From Flavobacterium sp. UMI-01 (GTDB lineage Bacteria > Bacteroidota > Bacteroidia > Flavobacteriales > Flavobacteriaceae): a stretch of 64,000 bases of DNA. This document shows positions 27,387-36,909 of this stretch, one piece after another. Within the stretch, counting starts at the first letter, position 1. Every line of letters starts with the position of its first letter. The position numbers and the translations under genes were made by a program. The stretch covers positions 119,818 through 183,817 of the forward strand of contig NZ_BPLU01000073.1 of the NCBI RefSeq assembly GCF_019656315.1, given 5' to 3'. The notes below the pieces were generated by a model, which saw only the letters and a list, made by a program, of their open reading frames with translations, was not told the DNA's origin and searched no databases.

Positions 27387-28505
27387 ATGAATTTAAAAAT
27401 AGCAGTACTCGCAGGGGACGGTATAGGTCCTGAAGTAGTTTTGCAGGCCATGAAAGCATTGAAAGCGACCGCTGTCATGTTTGATCATGAGTTTATTTTT
27501 GAAGAAGCTTTAGTAGGAGCTGCGGCTATTGAAAAAACAGGGAAACCATTGCCGGAACAAACTTTGAATTTGTGTTTGAACACAGATGCTGTTTTGTTTG
27601 GAGCTATTGGGGATCTTAAATACGATAATGACCCCGAAGCTAAGATTCGTCCAGAGCAGGGGTTGTTTCAGTTAAGGAAAGCTTTGGGTTTGTTTGTCAA
27701 TAACAAGCCAATAAAACCGTATGACGGTTTGCTAGAAAGTTCGCCTTTGAAAAAAGAAATTATTGAAGGAACTGATTTTTTGATTTATAGAGAACTCTCA
27801 GGAGGAATTTATTTTGATGAAAAAACAATAAACGATGAAGGAACTATTGCTACAGATTTGTGTAAATATACAGAAGAACAAATTTTAAAAATTGCTCATC
27901 TGGCTTTTCAAGCGGCACAAAAGAGAAGAAAAATAGTTTCCTTAATCGATAAAGCAAACGTTTTGGAAACGTCTAGACTTTGGAGAAAAGTAGTAACTAC
28001 CGTAAGTAAAGACTATCCCGATGTAGAATTAAATTATTTGTATGTAGATAATGCTGCTAAACAAATCATTGCCAAACCCAAACAGTTTGATGTTGTTTTG
28101 ACTGAAAATTTATTTGGTGATATTCTTTCGGATATGTCGAGTATTATTACGGGTTCAATAGGGATGTTAGCATCTAGTTCTATTGGAGATACTCATGCCT
28201 TATTTGAGCCTGTTCATGGAACTTTTCCACAAGCTAAAGGAAAAAACATTGCCAATCCATTTGCTTCTATATTATCAGCAGGATTGTTGTTAGAGTATTT
28301 TGGTTTGCATAAAGAAGCTAAAAAAATTCATGACGCAGTTGAAAAAGCTATCGCACTAAAAGTCGTCACCATGGACTTGAATCCAGAGTCAAAATTCGGA
28401 ACCAATGAAGTTGGAGATTTCATCTCTAATTTTATTTTAGATAAAGATGATTTGCTCTACTTTAACAATGACAATGTAAGTATCGGCCAATCAACCATAG
28501 TTTAA
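27387..28505 (+). CDS. leuB: 3-isopropylmalate dehydrogenase
   Basis: 372 residues, standard length. The isocitrate/isopropylmalate dehydrogenase fold shows GDGIGPEV at the N-terminus, substrate Arg-rich RPEQGLFQLRKALGL, the metal-binding segment ENLFGDILSDMSS, and the NAD site HGTFPQAKGKNIANP. It oxidises and decarboxylates 3-isopropylmalate to 2-oxoisocaproate in leucine synthesis. It starts 12 bases after leuA. leuC and leuD, which make its substrate, are not in this window. Confidence 0.95.
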   Translation: MNLKIAVLAGDGIGPEVVLQAMKALKATAVMFDHEFIFEEALVGAAAIEKTGKPLPEQTLNLCLNTDAVLFGAIGDLKYDNDPEAKIRPEQGLFQLRKALGLFVNNKPIKPYDGLLESSPLKKEIIEGTDFLIYRELSGGIYFDEKTINDEGTIATDLCKYTEEQILKIAHLAFQAAQKRRKIVSLIDKANVLETSRLWRKVVTTVSKDYPDVELNYLYVDNAAKQIIAKPKQFDVVLTENLFGDILSDMSSIITGSIGMLASSSIGDTHALFEPVHGTFPQAKGKNIANPFASILSAGLLLEYFGLHKEAKKIHDAVEKAIALKVVTMDLNPESKFGTNEVGDFISNFILDKDDLLYFNNDNVSIGQSTIV

Positions 28506-28541
28506 AAAATAAATAATAATACATATACAAACATATATATA

Positions 28542-30215
28542 ATGGAATTAAATAAATACAGTAAGACAATCACTCAAGACGAAACACAACCAGCTTCTCA
28601 AGCGATGTTCTATGCATTAGGATTAACAGAAGAGGATCTTAAAAAAGCGCAAGTGGGAATTGTGAGTATGGGGTATGATGGTAATCCTTGTAACATGCAC
28701 TTAAACGGATTGGCTAAAGATATCAAAGAAAGTGTCTGGAAGGAAGATTTAGTAGGTCTTATTTTTAATACTATTGGTGTAAGTGATGGTATGTCTAATG
28801 GAAATGACGGAATGCGTTTTTCATTAGTATCTCGTGATGTTATTGCTGATTCTATTGAAACGGTAATGGGAGCACAATGGTACGATGGTATGATTGCCGT
28901 GCCAGGTTGTGATAAAAATATGCCAGGTGCTTTAATGGCTATGGGTCGTGTTAATCGTCCATCGATTATGGTGTATGGGGGTTCTATTCATCCAGGAAAA
29001 TGGAAAGGACAAGATTTGAATATTGTTTCTGCTTTTGAAGCCTTAGGAAAAAAGTTTAGCAATTCCATAACTCCTGAAGATTTTAAAGGAGTGATACAAA
29101 ACGCTTGCCCAGGAGCAGGAGCTTGTGGAGGAATGTACACGGCTAATACCATGTCTTCAGCTATTGAAGCCTTAGGGATGAGTTTGCCATACAGTTCTTC
29201 TAACCCAGCTTTGAGTCCAGAGAAAAGAGAAGAATGTGCGAATGCTGGTAAGGCTATCAAAATATTATTAGAAAAAGACATCAAGCCTAGAGATATTATG
29301 ACTCGTAAAGCATTTGAAAATGCGATTACAATGGTAGCAGTTTTAGGTGGTTCTACCAATGCGGTTATGCACTTAATTGCAATGGCTCATTCTGTAGGGA
29401 TTGAATTGACTTTGAAAGATTTCCAAGATATCAGCGATAGAACACCTTTGTTAGCTGATTTGAAACCAAGTGGTAAATACTTAATGGAAGATTTGCATAA
29501 TGTAGGTGGTGTTCCTGCTGTGATGAAGTATTTATTGAAAGAAGGTTTCTTGCATGGAGATTGTTTGACTGTAACTGGAAAAACTATCGCTGAAAACTTA
29601 GCAGAAGTACCAGAATTACACGAAGGTCAAGATGTTGTCTTTGAAGTTAGCCAAGCTTTAAAAGCAACAGGTAATATCCAAATTCTTTACGGAAATATTG
29701 CTACTGAAGGTTGTGTGGCTAAAATTAGTGGTAAAGAAGGAGAATTCTTCGAAGGAACGGCTGTGGTGTATGAAAATGAAAAAGACGTTATCAGAGGAAT
29801 TCAAGCTGGGGAAGTAAAACCAGGAAATGTAGTGGTTATCCGTTACTGCGGTCCTAAAGGTGGTCCAGGAATGTCTGAAATGTTGAAACCTACTTCGGCT
29901 ATTATGGGTGCAGGTTTAGGAAGTACTGTTGCCTTAATTACTGATGGACGTTTTTCAGGTGGTTCTCACGGATTTGTGGTAGGGCACGTAACGCCTGAAG
30001 CTTATGAAGGTGGTGGTATTGCCTTGATTCAAAACGGTGATGTTATTGCGATTGATGCGGTGAAAAACACCATCAATATGAAAGTCTCTGATGAAGAATT
30101 GGCTAAGCGTAAAGCAAATTGGACTAGACCTGACAATGGAATTACACAAGGTGTTTTACTTAAATATATGCGTTCAGTCTCAAGTGCATCTGAAGGATGT
30201 GTAACAGACAAATAA
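28542..30215 (+). CDS. ilvD: Dihydroxy-acid dehydratase
   Basis: 557 residues, normal for IlvD. Iron-sulfur ligand cysteines appear in VPGCDKNMPG and PGAGACGGMYTANTM, with a third in the region ATEGCVAK. It converts 2,3-dihydroxy-isovalerate and 2,3-dihydroxy-3-methylvalerate to 2-oxoacids for valine and isoleucine, using an Fe-S cluster. It starts 36 bases after leuB, so it is probably part of the same transcript. Confidence 0.96.
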   Translation: MELNKYSKTITQDETQPASQAMFYALGLTEEDLKKAQVGIVSMGYDGNPCNMHLNGLAKDIKESVWKEDLVGLIFNTIGVSDGMSNGNDGMRFSLVSRDVIADSIETVMGAQWYDGMIAVPGCDKNMPGALMAMGRVNRPSIMVYGGSIHPGKWKGQDLNIVSAFEALGKKFSNSITPEDFKGVIQNACPGAGACGGMYTANTMSSAIEALGMSLPYSSSNPALSPEKREECANAGKAIKILLEKDIKPRDIMTRKAFENAITMVAVLGGSTNAVMHLIAMAHSVGIELTLKDFQDISDRTPLLADLKPSGKYLMEDLHNVGGVPAVMKYLLKEGFLHGDCLTVTGKTIAENLAEVPELHEGQDVVFEVSQALKATGNIQILYGNIATEGCVAKISGKEGEFFEGTAVVYENEKDVIRGIQAGEVKPGNVVVIRYCGPKGGPGMSEMLKPTSAIMGAGLGSTVALITDGRFSGGSHGFVVGHVTPEAYEGGGIALIQNGDVIAIDAVKNTINMKVSDEELAKRKANWTRPDNGITQGVLLKYMRSVSSASEGCVTDK

Positions 30216-30338
30216 TACTTGGTTTCCTCATAGAGAGGAGATTCCAAAGTTTTATTTTAGAATTAAAAGTAAAAAGCTATAAATCAGTCTCAACACGCGC
30301 TTTAGTTTAGAGCGCTAAGAGTAGATAAAAAACACAAA

Positions 30339-32036
30339 ATGGAAACAACAAAAATCACTGGAGCAGAAGCCGTAATTAGGTGTTTGCTAGAAGAAGGTGC
30401 CGACTTGGTTTACGGATATCCAGGTGGGGCAATCATGCCAGTATATGACGAATTATATAAATTTCAAGATAAATTGCATCACGTTTTGGTGCGTCACGAA
30501 CAAGGGGCTGCTCATGCGGCTCAAGGGTTTGCGAGAGCTACCGGGAAAGTAGGGGTTGCAATCGCAACTTCTGGACCAGGAGCTACGAACTTGGTGACTG
30601 GAATTGCAGATGCTCAAATTGATTCTACTCCGTTGGTATGTATTACTGGACAAGTAGGGAAACATTTATTGGGTTCTGATGCTTTTCAAGAAACCGATAT
30701 CATTGGTATTTCAACTCCGGTAACCAAATGGAATTACCAAATTACAGAGGCACATGAAATTCCTGAAATTATAGCAAAAGCATTTTATATCGCAAGATCA
30801 GGACGTCCAGGTCCAGTATTGATTGATATTACTAAAAATGCACAATTTGATACCTTGGATTTCAGTTACAAAAAATGTACTGATATTAGAAGTTACCATC
30901 CAAAACCAGTTTTAAAAATTGACAAGGTAAAAGAAGCGGCTGAAATTATTAATAAAGCTAAAAAACCTTTTATCGTTTTTGGACAAGGCGTAATCCTAAG
31001 TCAAGCTGAACAAGAGTTAAAAGCTTTAATCGAAAAAGCAGGTATTCCTACAGCTTGGACCATTTTAGGACTTTCAGCTTTACCTACCGAACACCCATTG
31101 AATGTAGGGATGGTAGGTATGCACGGAAATTACGGTCCTAATCTTTTGACTAACGAATGTGATGTATTAATTGCATTGGGAATGCGTTTTGACGACCGTG
31201 TTACTGGAAACTTAGCAACGTATGCAAAGCAAGCCAAAGTAATTCATTTTGAAATTGATCCAGCCGAAGTTGATAAAAATGTTAAAACGGATGTAGCCGT
31301 TTTGGGAGACCTAAAAGAAGCCTTAACAGCTTTATTGCCTTTTATCGAATCCAATTCGCACGAAGAATGGCATAATGAATTCAAGAAGTACTATCAAATT
31401 GAATTAGATGCGGTCATCAATGAAGAGTTGGCACCTACGAATGGAAAAGGAATTTCTATGGGTGAAACCATCGAAATGATTAACAAACATTCAAATGGGG
31501 ATGCCATTATGGTTTCGGATGTAGGACAACACCAAATGTTTACCTGTCGCTATTCTAAGTTCAATCAAACCAAAAGTAATGTTACTTCAGGAGGTTTAGG
31601 AACGATGGGGTTTGCTTTACCTGCAGCTATCGGTGCCAAAATGGGACGACCTGATCGTGAAGTAGTAGCAATTATAGGTGATGGAGGATTCCAAATGAAT
31701 ATTCAAGAATTAGGAACCATTCATCAAACCAAAGTACCTGTAAAAATTGTGGTATTGAATAACGAATTCTTAGGAATGGTGCGTCAATGGCAAGAATTGT
31801 TTTTTGATTACCGATACGCTTCTACAGTGATGATTAATCCTAATTTCTGTGCGATTGCCGAAGGTTATTACATCAAAGCGAGAAAAGTAACCAAGAGAGA
31901 AGAACTTGACGAAGCCATTGCTGAAATGCTAGCATCAAAAGATTCTTATTTCTTAGAAGTAATGGTAGAAAAAGAAAACAATGTGTTCCCGATGATTCCT
32001 ACAGGTGCTTCGGTTTCGGATATCAGATTATCTTAA
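30339..32036 (+). CDS. ilvB: Acetolactate synthase, catalytic subunit
   Basis: 565 residues with three domains: pyrimidine-binding N-terminal part containing the catalytic Glu in RHEQGAAHAAQGFAR, a central FAD/regulatory-like domain, and the C-terminal thiamine-diphosphate domain with GDGGFQMNIQELGT. It condenses two pyruvates (valine, leucine) or pyruvate and 2-oxobutyrate (isoleucine). It follows ilvD by 123 bases with no strong terminator seen, and is followed by the small subunit gene. Confidence 0.96.
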   Translation: METTKITGAEAVIRCLLEEGADLVYGYPGGAIMPVYDELYKFQDKLHHVLVRHEQGAAHAAQGFARATGKVGVAIATSGPGATNLVTGIADAQIDSTPLVCITGQVGKHLLGSDAFQETDIIGISTPVTKWNYQITEAHEIPEIIAKAFYIARSGRPGPVLIDITKNAQFDTLDFSYKKCTDIRSYHPKPVLKIDKVKEAAEIINKAKKPFIVFGQGVILSQAEQELKALIEKAGIPTAWTILGLSALPTEHPLNVGMVGMHGNYGPNLLTNECDVLIALGMRFDDRVTGNLATYAKQAKVIHFEIDPAEVDKNVKTDVAVLGDLKEALTALLPFIESNSHEEWHNEFKKYYQIELDAVINEELAPTNGKGISMGETIEMINKHSNGDAIMVSDVGQHQMFTCRYSKFNQTKSNVTSGGLGTMGFALPAAIGAKMGRPDREVVAIIGDGGFQMNIQELGTIHQTKVPVKIVVLNNEFLGMVRQWQELFFDYRYASTVMINPNFCAIAEGYYIKARKVTKREELDEAIAEMLASKDSYFLEVMVEKENNVFPMIPTGASVSDIRLS

Positions 32037-32092
32037 AATGGTTTAAAGTGTAAGGTTTAAAGTTGTTTATTAAAATGAGTTGTTAATTCATT

Positions 32093-32126
32093 AAACGATT
32101 TTAAACTTTAAACGATTTTAAACTTT
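32093..32126 (+). repeat. 17-bp perfect tandem repeat in the ilvB-ilvN gap
   Basis: AAACGATTTTAAACTTT occurs twice back to back (32093-32109, 32110-32126), ending 14 bases before the ilvN start. Related TTTAAA-rich sequence lies just upstream (32041-32065). It may affect translation or processing; no function is known. Confidence 0.75.
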
Positions 32127-32139
32127 AAATAAAAAAATA

Positions 32140-32673
32140 ATGGAAAATAAAACATTCACCATTTCAGTATATTCAGAAAACAACGTAGGTTTGCTGAATC
32201 GTATTTCAGGTATTTTTTTGAAACGACATATCAATATTTTGAGTTTAAACGTTTCTGAATCAGAGATTGAAAACGTTTCAAGATTTATTATTGTGGTTGA
32301 CACAACTGAAAAATGGGTACAAAATATTGTTGGTCAGATAGAAAAACAGATAGAAGTAATCAAAGCTTTTTATCACGTAGATGAAGAAACCATCTTCCTT
32401 GAAAACGCTTTGTTTAAAATTAAATCCAGTTTGTTATTTGACGAAAGACAAATTCAAAACATCATAAAAGAAAGCAACTCTGAAATAGTAACGGTTTCAA
32501 GAGATTTTTTTGTGATATCAAAATCGGGACGTCGTTCTGAGATTGAAGAATTATATGAAAAATTAAAACCTTTTGGAATCATGCAATTTGTACGTTCTGG
32601 ACGAATTTCAGTTTCAAAAGAACCAATGGAAATATCAACATTATTACAAGAATTAAATATAAATAAATACTAA
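32140..32673 (+). CDS. ilvN: Acetolactate synthase, regulatory small subunit
   Basis: 177 residues. An N-terminal ACT domain (around 4-75: TISVYSENNVGLLNRISGIF) is the valine-binding feedback site, and a C-terminal ALS_ss domain (around 80-165) follows, including the KSGRRSEIEELYEKL segment. It activates IlvB and makes it sensitive to valine. It ends three bases before the ilvC start. Confidence 0.94.
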   Translation: MENKTFTISVYSENNVGLLNRISGIFLKRHINILSLNVSESEIENVSRFIIVVDTTEKWVQNIVGQIEKQIEVIKAFYHVDEETIFLENALFKIKSSLLFDERQIQNIIKESNSEIVTVSRDFFVISKSGRRSEIEELYEKLKPFGIMQFVRSGRISVSKEPMEISTLLQELNINKY

Positions 32674-32676
32674 AAA

Positions 32677-34149
32677 ATGGCAAATTACTTCAATTCATTA
32701 CCACTTAGATTACAGTTAGAACAATTAGGCGTTTGCGAATTCATGGATAAATCTGAATTTGTGGACGGAATTACTGCTTTAAAAGGAAAAAAAGTAGTTA
32801 TAGTAGGTTGTGGAGCCCAAGGGTTAAACCAAGGTTTGAACATGAGAGATTCAGGTTTAGATATCTCTTACGCTTTGCGTGCTGAAGCTATCGCTGAGAA
32901 AAGAGCGTCTTATAAGAATGCAGTTGATAATGGTTTCACTGTGGGAACGTATGAAGATTTAATTCCTACAGCTGATTTAGTATGTAACTTAACTCCAGAT
33001 AAACAACACACAGCAGTAGTAAATGCAATTATGCCTTTGATGAAACAAGGCGCTACATTGGCTTACTCTCACGGTTTCAACATTGTTGAAGAGGGAATGC
33101 AAATTCGTAAAGACTTAACGGTTATTATGTGTGCTCCTAAATGTCCAGGTTCTGAAGTTCGTGAAGAATATAAAAGAGGATTTGGTGTACCTACTTTAAT
33201 TGCTGTACACCCTGAAAATGACCCTAACGGTGAAGGTTTAGCTCAAGCTAAAGCGTATGCTGTAGCAACAGGAGGAGATAGAGCAGGAGTATTGCGTTCT
33301 TCTTTCGTAGCTGAGGTAAAATCAGACTTAATGGGTGAGCAAACGATTCTTTGTGGATTGTTGCAAACAGGTTCTATCCTATGTTTTGACAAAATGGTAG
33401 CGGAAGGTGTTGAGCCAGGATACGCTTCTAAATTAATCCAATACGGATGGGAAACAATTACCGAAGGTTTGAAACACGGAGGTATCACAAATATGATGGA
33501 TAGATTGTCTAATCCAGCTAAAATTGCTGCATTCAACGCCGCAGAAGAATTAAAAGACATCATGCGTCCGTTGTTTCAAAAACACATGGATGATATCATC
33601 TCAGGTCACTTCTCTAAAACAATGATGGAAGACTGGGCTAATGATGACAAAAACTTATTGGCTTGGCGAGCAGCTACAGGAGAAACCAACTTCGAAAAAA
33701 CACCAGCTGGTGATGTTGAAATCTCAGAGCAAGAATACTATGACAACGGTACTTTAATGGTTGCTATGGTAAAAGCGGGAGTAGAATTGGCTTTTGAAGC
33801 AATGACTGATTCAGGAATCATCGAAGAGTCAGCTTACTACGAGTCATTACACGAAACGCCACTTATTGCGAACACAATTGCAAGAAAGAAATTGTTCGAA
33901 ATGAACCGTGTAATCTCTGATACAGCTGAGTACGGATGTTACTTATTTGACCACGCTTGTAAACCATTAATCGCTGAGTACGTGAAAAACGCACCATCTA
34001 ACTTAATTGGTCGTCCATTCAACAACGGAAGCAACGGAGTTGATAACAGAGAATTAATCGAAGTAAACAACATCATCCGTAACCACCCAGTAGAAGAAGT
34101 AGGAGCTTGGTTAAGAGAGTCAATGACTGCAATGAAAAAAATCGTTTAA
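32677..34149 (+). CDS. ilvC: Ketol-acid reductoisomerase, class II (long form)
   Basis: 490 residues, the E. coli-like class II length with duplicated C-terminal knotted domain. The NADPH site reads VGCGAQGLNQG, substrate and Mg sites are in the CAPKCPGSEVREEYKRG and GEQTILCG segments, and a second related copy appears around 350-480. It isomerises and reduces acetolactates to dihydroxy acids. It is the last gene of the operon, followed by a terminator 88 bases later. Confidence 0.96.
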   Translation: MANYFNSLPLRLQLEQLGVCEFMDKSEFVDGITALKGKKVVIVGCGAQGLNQGLNMRDSGLDISYALRAEAIAEKRASYKNAVDNGFTVGTYEDLIPTADLVCNLTPDKQHTAVVNAIMPLMKQGATLAYSHGFNIVEEGMQIRKDLTVIMCAPKCPGSEVREEYKRGFGVPTLIAVHPENDPNGEGLAQAKAYAVATGGDRAGVLRSSFVAEVKSDLMGEQTILCGLLQTGSILCFDKMVAEGVEPGYASKLIQYGWETITEGLKHGGITNMMDRLSNPAKIAAFNAAEELKDIMRPLFQKHMDDIISGHFSKTMMEDWANDDKNLLAWRAATGETNFEKTPAGDVEISEQEYYDNGTLMVAMVKAGVELAFEAMTDSGIIEESAYYESLHETPLIANTIARKKLFEMNRVISDTAEYGCYLFDHACKPLIAEYVKNAPSNLIGRPFNNGSNGVDNRELIEVNNIIRNHPVEEVGAWLRESMTAMKKIV

Positions 34150-34157
34150 TTTTAGTT

Positions 34158-34216
34158 GTCAGGCTGTCCCGAAGCGTCGGGAGTCGAAGTAATGTCAGAC
34201 TGAGCTTGTCGAAGTC
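34158..34216. repeat. Dispersed Bacteroidota intergenic repeat (two related units)
   Basis: Two units starting GTCAGGCTG and GTCAGACTGAG and ending GTCGAAGT stand in tandem. The first contains the small hairpin CCCGA/TCGGG. Sequences like this (GTCAGACTGAGCTTGTCGAAG) recur between genes in flavobacteria. It sits directly behind ilvC, before the operon terminator. Confidence 0.6.
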
Positions 34217-34236
34217 CTAATAACGATAATAAAACT

Positions 34237-34274
34237 AAAAAGCGGAGTAATTAATTTTACTTCGCTTTTTTTTT
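34237..34274 (+). terminator. Terminator of the leu-ilv operon
   Basis: A stem of about 13 bp with one G-T wobble (34238-34250 with 34257-34269, AAAGCGGAGTAA against TTACTTCGCTTT) is followed by an uninterrupted T-run. It lies about 90 bases behind ilvC. Confidence 0.85.
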
Positions 34275-34327
34275 GTGCCTATTATTTTTTAGGAGCAGAA
34301 CTTATCATTTCCAAAATAACCAGTAGT

Positions 34328-34396
34328 CCCGCTATTCGTTACAATCTCTTGTATAGGCTATTCGCCATACAAGAGGATTTTCACTGCTATCGGGGC
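34328..34396. repeat. Long hairpin repeat upstream of the STAND gene
   Basis: Inner arms AATCTCTTGTAT (34343-34354) and ATACAAGAGGATT (34367-34379) are near-perfect complements, flanked by outer CCCGCTAT and CTATCGGGG segments. Elements of this type are scattered through flavobacterial genomes. It occupies part of the 456-base gap between ilvC and the STAND gene. Confidence 0.6.
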
Positions 34397-34523
34397 TATG
34401 AAAGACGTTTTGTTTTATTACTATCTCTTTTAAAATTCAATTTTATAGCTCATCTATAATTTGTAAGATAATTTCAATATATTTGGTTTTTAATAAAGTA
34501 TGATGTTTGTCATACATATACAA

Positions 34524-34538
34524 GTTAGCGACAATTTT
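34524..34538 (+). repeat. Left inverted repeat flanking the nuclease-STAND gene
   Basis: GTTAGCGACAATTTT matches the reverse complement of 36910-36924 at 13 of 15 positions. The two copies lie 82 bases before the start and 13 bases after the stop of the gene. It could mark the ends of a mobile unit, but the repeat is short. Confidence 0.4.
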
Positions 34539-34578
34539 GCAAAAAAGCCGTCCAAAAAAATAGAGAATTATAATTCCA

Positions 34579-34586
34579 TATATTTG
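34579..34586 (+). promoter_or_regulatory. -7 element of the nuclease-STAND gene
   Basis: TATATTTG, a TAnnTTTG match, ends 19 bases before the ATG. No TTG lies at a suitable distance upstream. AAGGAA just before the start could act as a ribosome-binding site. The gene therefore has its own promoter inside the region bounded by the inverted repeats. Confidence 0.5.
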
Positions 34587-34605
34587 GATAAAACTAATTA
34601 AGGAA

Positions 34606-36897
34606 ATGGAATATGACTACTCAAAATTAAATGACAGAGAATTTGAAATTTTAGCAGCAACTGTAATTGAAAAAGAATATAGCATTAAAGTTGAAATTTT
34701 TAAGTCTGGAAGAGATGGTGGTGTAGATGGTAGATTCTGGATTGGAGACAAAAAAGAAGGCATTATACAATGCAAACATTATTTAGAAACTCCTTATTCA
34801 CAATTAATTTCAAAATTAAAAAACGAGGAATTAGACAAAGTAAAAAAGTTAAATCCTAGTAAATATATTTTTATAACTTCAAAAACACTTTCTAGAATAA
34901 ATAAAAAAGAAATTCTAAATATTTTTAAACCATACATTCAAACTGAAAGAGATATTTGGGGAAAAGAAGACTTGAATTTGTTTTTATCTAAGAAAGAAAA
35001 TCAGGACGTTGTCGAAAGAAACTATAAACTATGGATTACTAGTACAAGTGTACTAGACATTTTAATTAACAATGCAATAAAAGGTAGAAGTCAATTTACT
35101 ATACGAGACATTGAAGAAAAATCATTTAGATATGTAGTTACTGAAAATCATAACAAGGGGCTTAAAATTTTAGAAGAAAATAATGTTATAATTCTGACAG
35201 GTGAACCAGGGATTGGTAAAACTACACTTGCTGATAATTTGGCAATTCTATATATAGCAAAAGGTTATGAATTCTGTGACATTGAAGAAGATATAAGTGA
35301 AGCTGAAAGTTTGTATCGCGAAAATGAACAAAAAAAAATTCTTTTTTATTGTGATGACTTCTTAGGAAGTAATATTTATGACGCTATCAATAATAAAAAG
35401 GATTCCCATATTGTCAAATTCATTAGTAGAATTAGAAAGGATAATAGTAAAAAATTTATTCTTACATCACGTACAAACATTTTGAATAAAGCTTATAGTT
35501 TAAGTCATATTTTTCAAAATTTAAAAATAAGAGAGAATGAATTTCTACTTACAATTGAAAACTTAACTAATATAGATAAAGCAAAAATTCTTTATAATCA
35601 TATTTATCATTCAAAATTACCAAAACAATTCATTGATGTAATTTATAAAGATAAAAGATACAAAGACATTATCAAGCACAGAAATTTTAATCCAAGAATT
35701 ATCGAATTTATAACCGATTCTTCTGTTATTGGTGATATTAAATCAGAAAACTATTGGACATATATTCATCAAAGTCTAAATAACCCTGAAGTTATTTGGG
35801 AAGGATATTTTCAAAATCAAACTGATGACTTTGTAAGAGCTCTAACATTTTTAACTGTTTTTAATAATGGTAAAATATCTGAAGAAAGTTTGAGAGATTC
35901 TTATAATACATATCTAAGGATTCACCCGTTAAATTTTGGAGATAATTCTGATAAAAGTTTTGAATCGGTAAGAAAGCTAGCTACAAAATCATTATTGAAT
36001 AGAAATAAAATTGGTGACGAAAAATATGAATATGTGCTATTTAATCCTTCAATTGCAGATTTTGTATTAGGTACATACTCAAATGAAATTGATTTAATTT
36101 GTAATATTCTAAAATCATTAAATTCAGAAGTATCAATTGATTATTTACATACTTTATTGAGGAATAACAAAATAAATAAAAATCTTACTAGTAGAATATT
36201 AGAAAATCTATTTGATTTCTTCTTTGAAAGTAAACTAAAAGATGAGAATTGGGATTTTTTAATTACCCTAAGTTACATTGACTTTTTTGATGATATAATT
36301 AATAAAAGATTAGAAAACTTTTTGAACATTATAATAAACGCAGATAACCCAAGTGGTGAGAGATTGTGGGAATTATTATTCATTCTCACAGAATTTGAAC
36401 CCAAAATTAAATTTCAAAATTTCGAATTTCTGCATGGTTTTATAAACGATGTAGATGATGAAGACACATTAAAAAGACTATTAAATTTTGTTGATGATAA
36501 TGATATTGATGATGAAAATATTTTAATGCAAATTAATATTTTACTTGATAAATACTTAATTAGTATTGTTAACAATAATGATTTGGATATAGATTACTCC
36601 AGACACATCTCAAATTCATACAATTATTATGAAGGTGATTATGAGCCAGATGTTGATATTAATGGTATTGAAGATGAAATAAGACAAAATCTTGATTCAT
36701 TTTTAGATGGCTTCAATGAAAATGTTCTTAATAAAATTTCTTTTTCAACATCAGACATAATATCAAGTATTGATGTAGATTCAAAAATAACTAGATATTT
36801 GGAAAGTTATGAGCCTGACTATGATCGAGACAGTCACGGTGGTTTTTATTCTGGAAGTTCAAGTGATGATGATATCGATGCAATATTTGAACGTTAG
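34606..36897 (+). CDS. Mrr-like restriction nuclease fused to a STAND-type NTPase (nSTAND3-like), candidate anti-phage protein
   Basis: 763 residues, no signal or membrane segments. Residues 5-115 fit an Mrr-type PD-(D/E)XK endonuclease: helical Glu14, SGRDGGVDGRF with Asp41, and IIQCKHY with Gln55 and Lys57. A P-loop NTPase follows: Walker A GEPGIGKTT (199-207), Walker B LFYCDD (Asp250, Asp251), and a sensor-like FILTSRT segment. A winged-helix-like part comes after it (about 390-470), then a helical, strongly acidic C-terminal third ending in an Asp-rich tail. This order matches predicted nucleic-acid-cleaving STAND immune proteins, where the C-terminal part senses and the nuclease executes. 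It has its own promoter and no partner gene. The role in defence is inferred. Confidence 0.83.
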   Translation: MEYDYSKLNDREFEILAATVIEKEYSIKVEIFKSGRDGGVDGRFWIGDKKEGIIQCKHYLETPYSQLISKLKNEELDKVKKLNPSKYIFITSKTLSRINKKEILNIFKPYIQTERDIWGKEDLNLFLSKKENQDVVERNYKLWITSTSVLDILINNAIKGRSQFTIRDIEEKSFRYVVTENHNKGLKILEENNVIILTGEPGIGKTTLADNLAILYIAKGYEFCDIEEDISEAESLYRENEQKKILFYCDDFLGSNIYDAINNKKDSHIVKFISRIRKDNSKKFILTSRTNILNKAYSLSHIFQNLKIRENEFLLTIENLTNIDKAKILYNHIYHSKLPKQFIDVIYKDKRYKDIIKHRNFNPRIIEFITDSSVIGDIKSENYWTYIHQSLNNPEVIWEGYFQNQTDDFVRALTFLTVFNNGKISEESLRDSYNTYLRIHPLNFGDNSDKSFESVRKLATKSLLNRNKIGDEKYEYVLFNPSIADFVLGTYSNEIDLICNILKSLNSEVSIDYLHTLLRNNKINKNLTSRILENLFDFFFESKLKDENWDFLITLSYIDFFDDIINKRLENFLNIIINADNPSGERLWELLFILTEFEPKIKFQNFEFLHGFINDVDDEDTLKRLLNFVDDNDIDDENILMQINILLDKYLISIVNNNDLDIDYSRHISNSYNYYEGDYEPDVDINGIEDEIRQNLDSFLDGFNENVLNKISFSTSDIISSIDVDSKITRYLESYEPDYDRDSHGGFYSGSSSDDDIDAIFER

Positions 36898-36909
36898 TTC
36901 CCTATAAAA

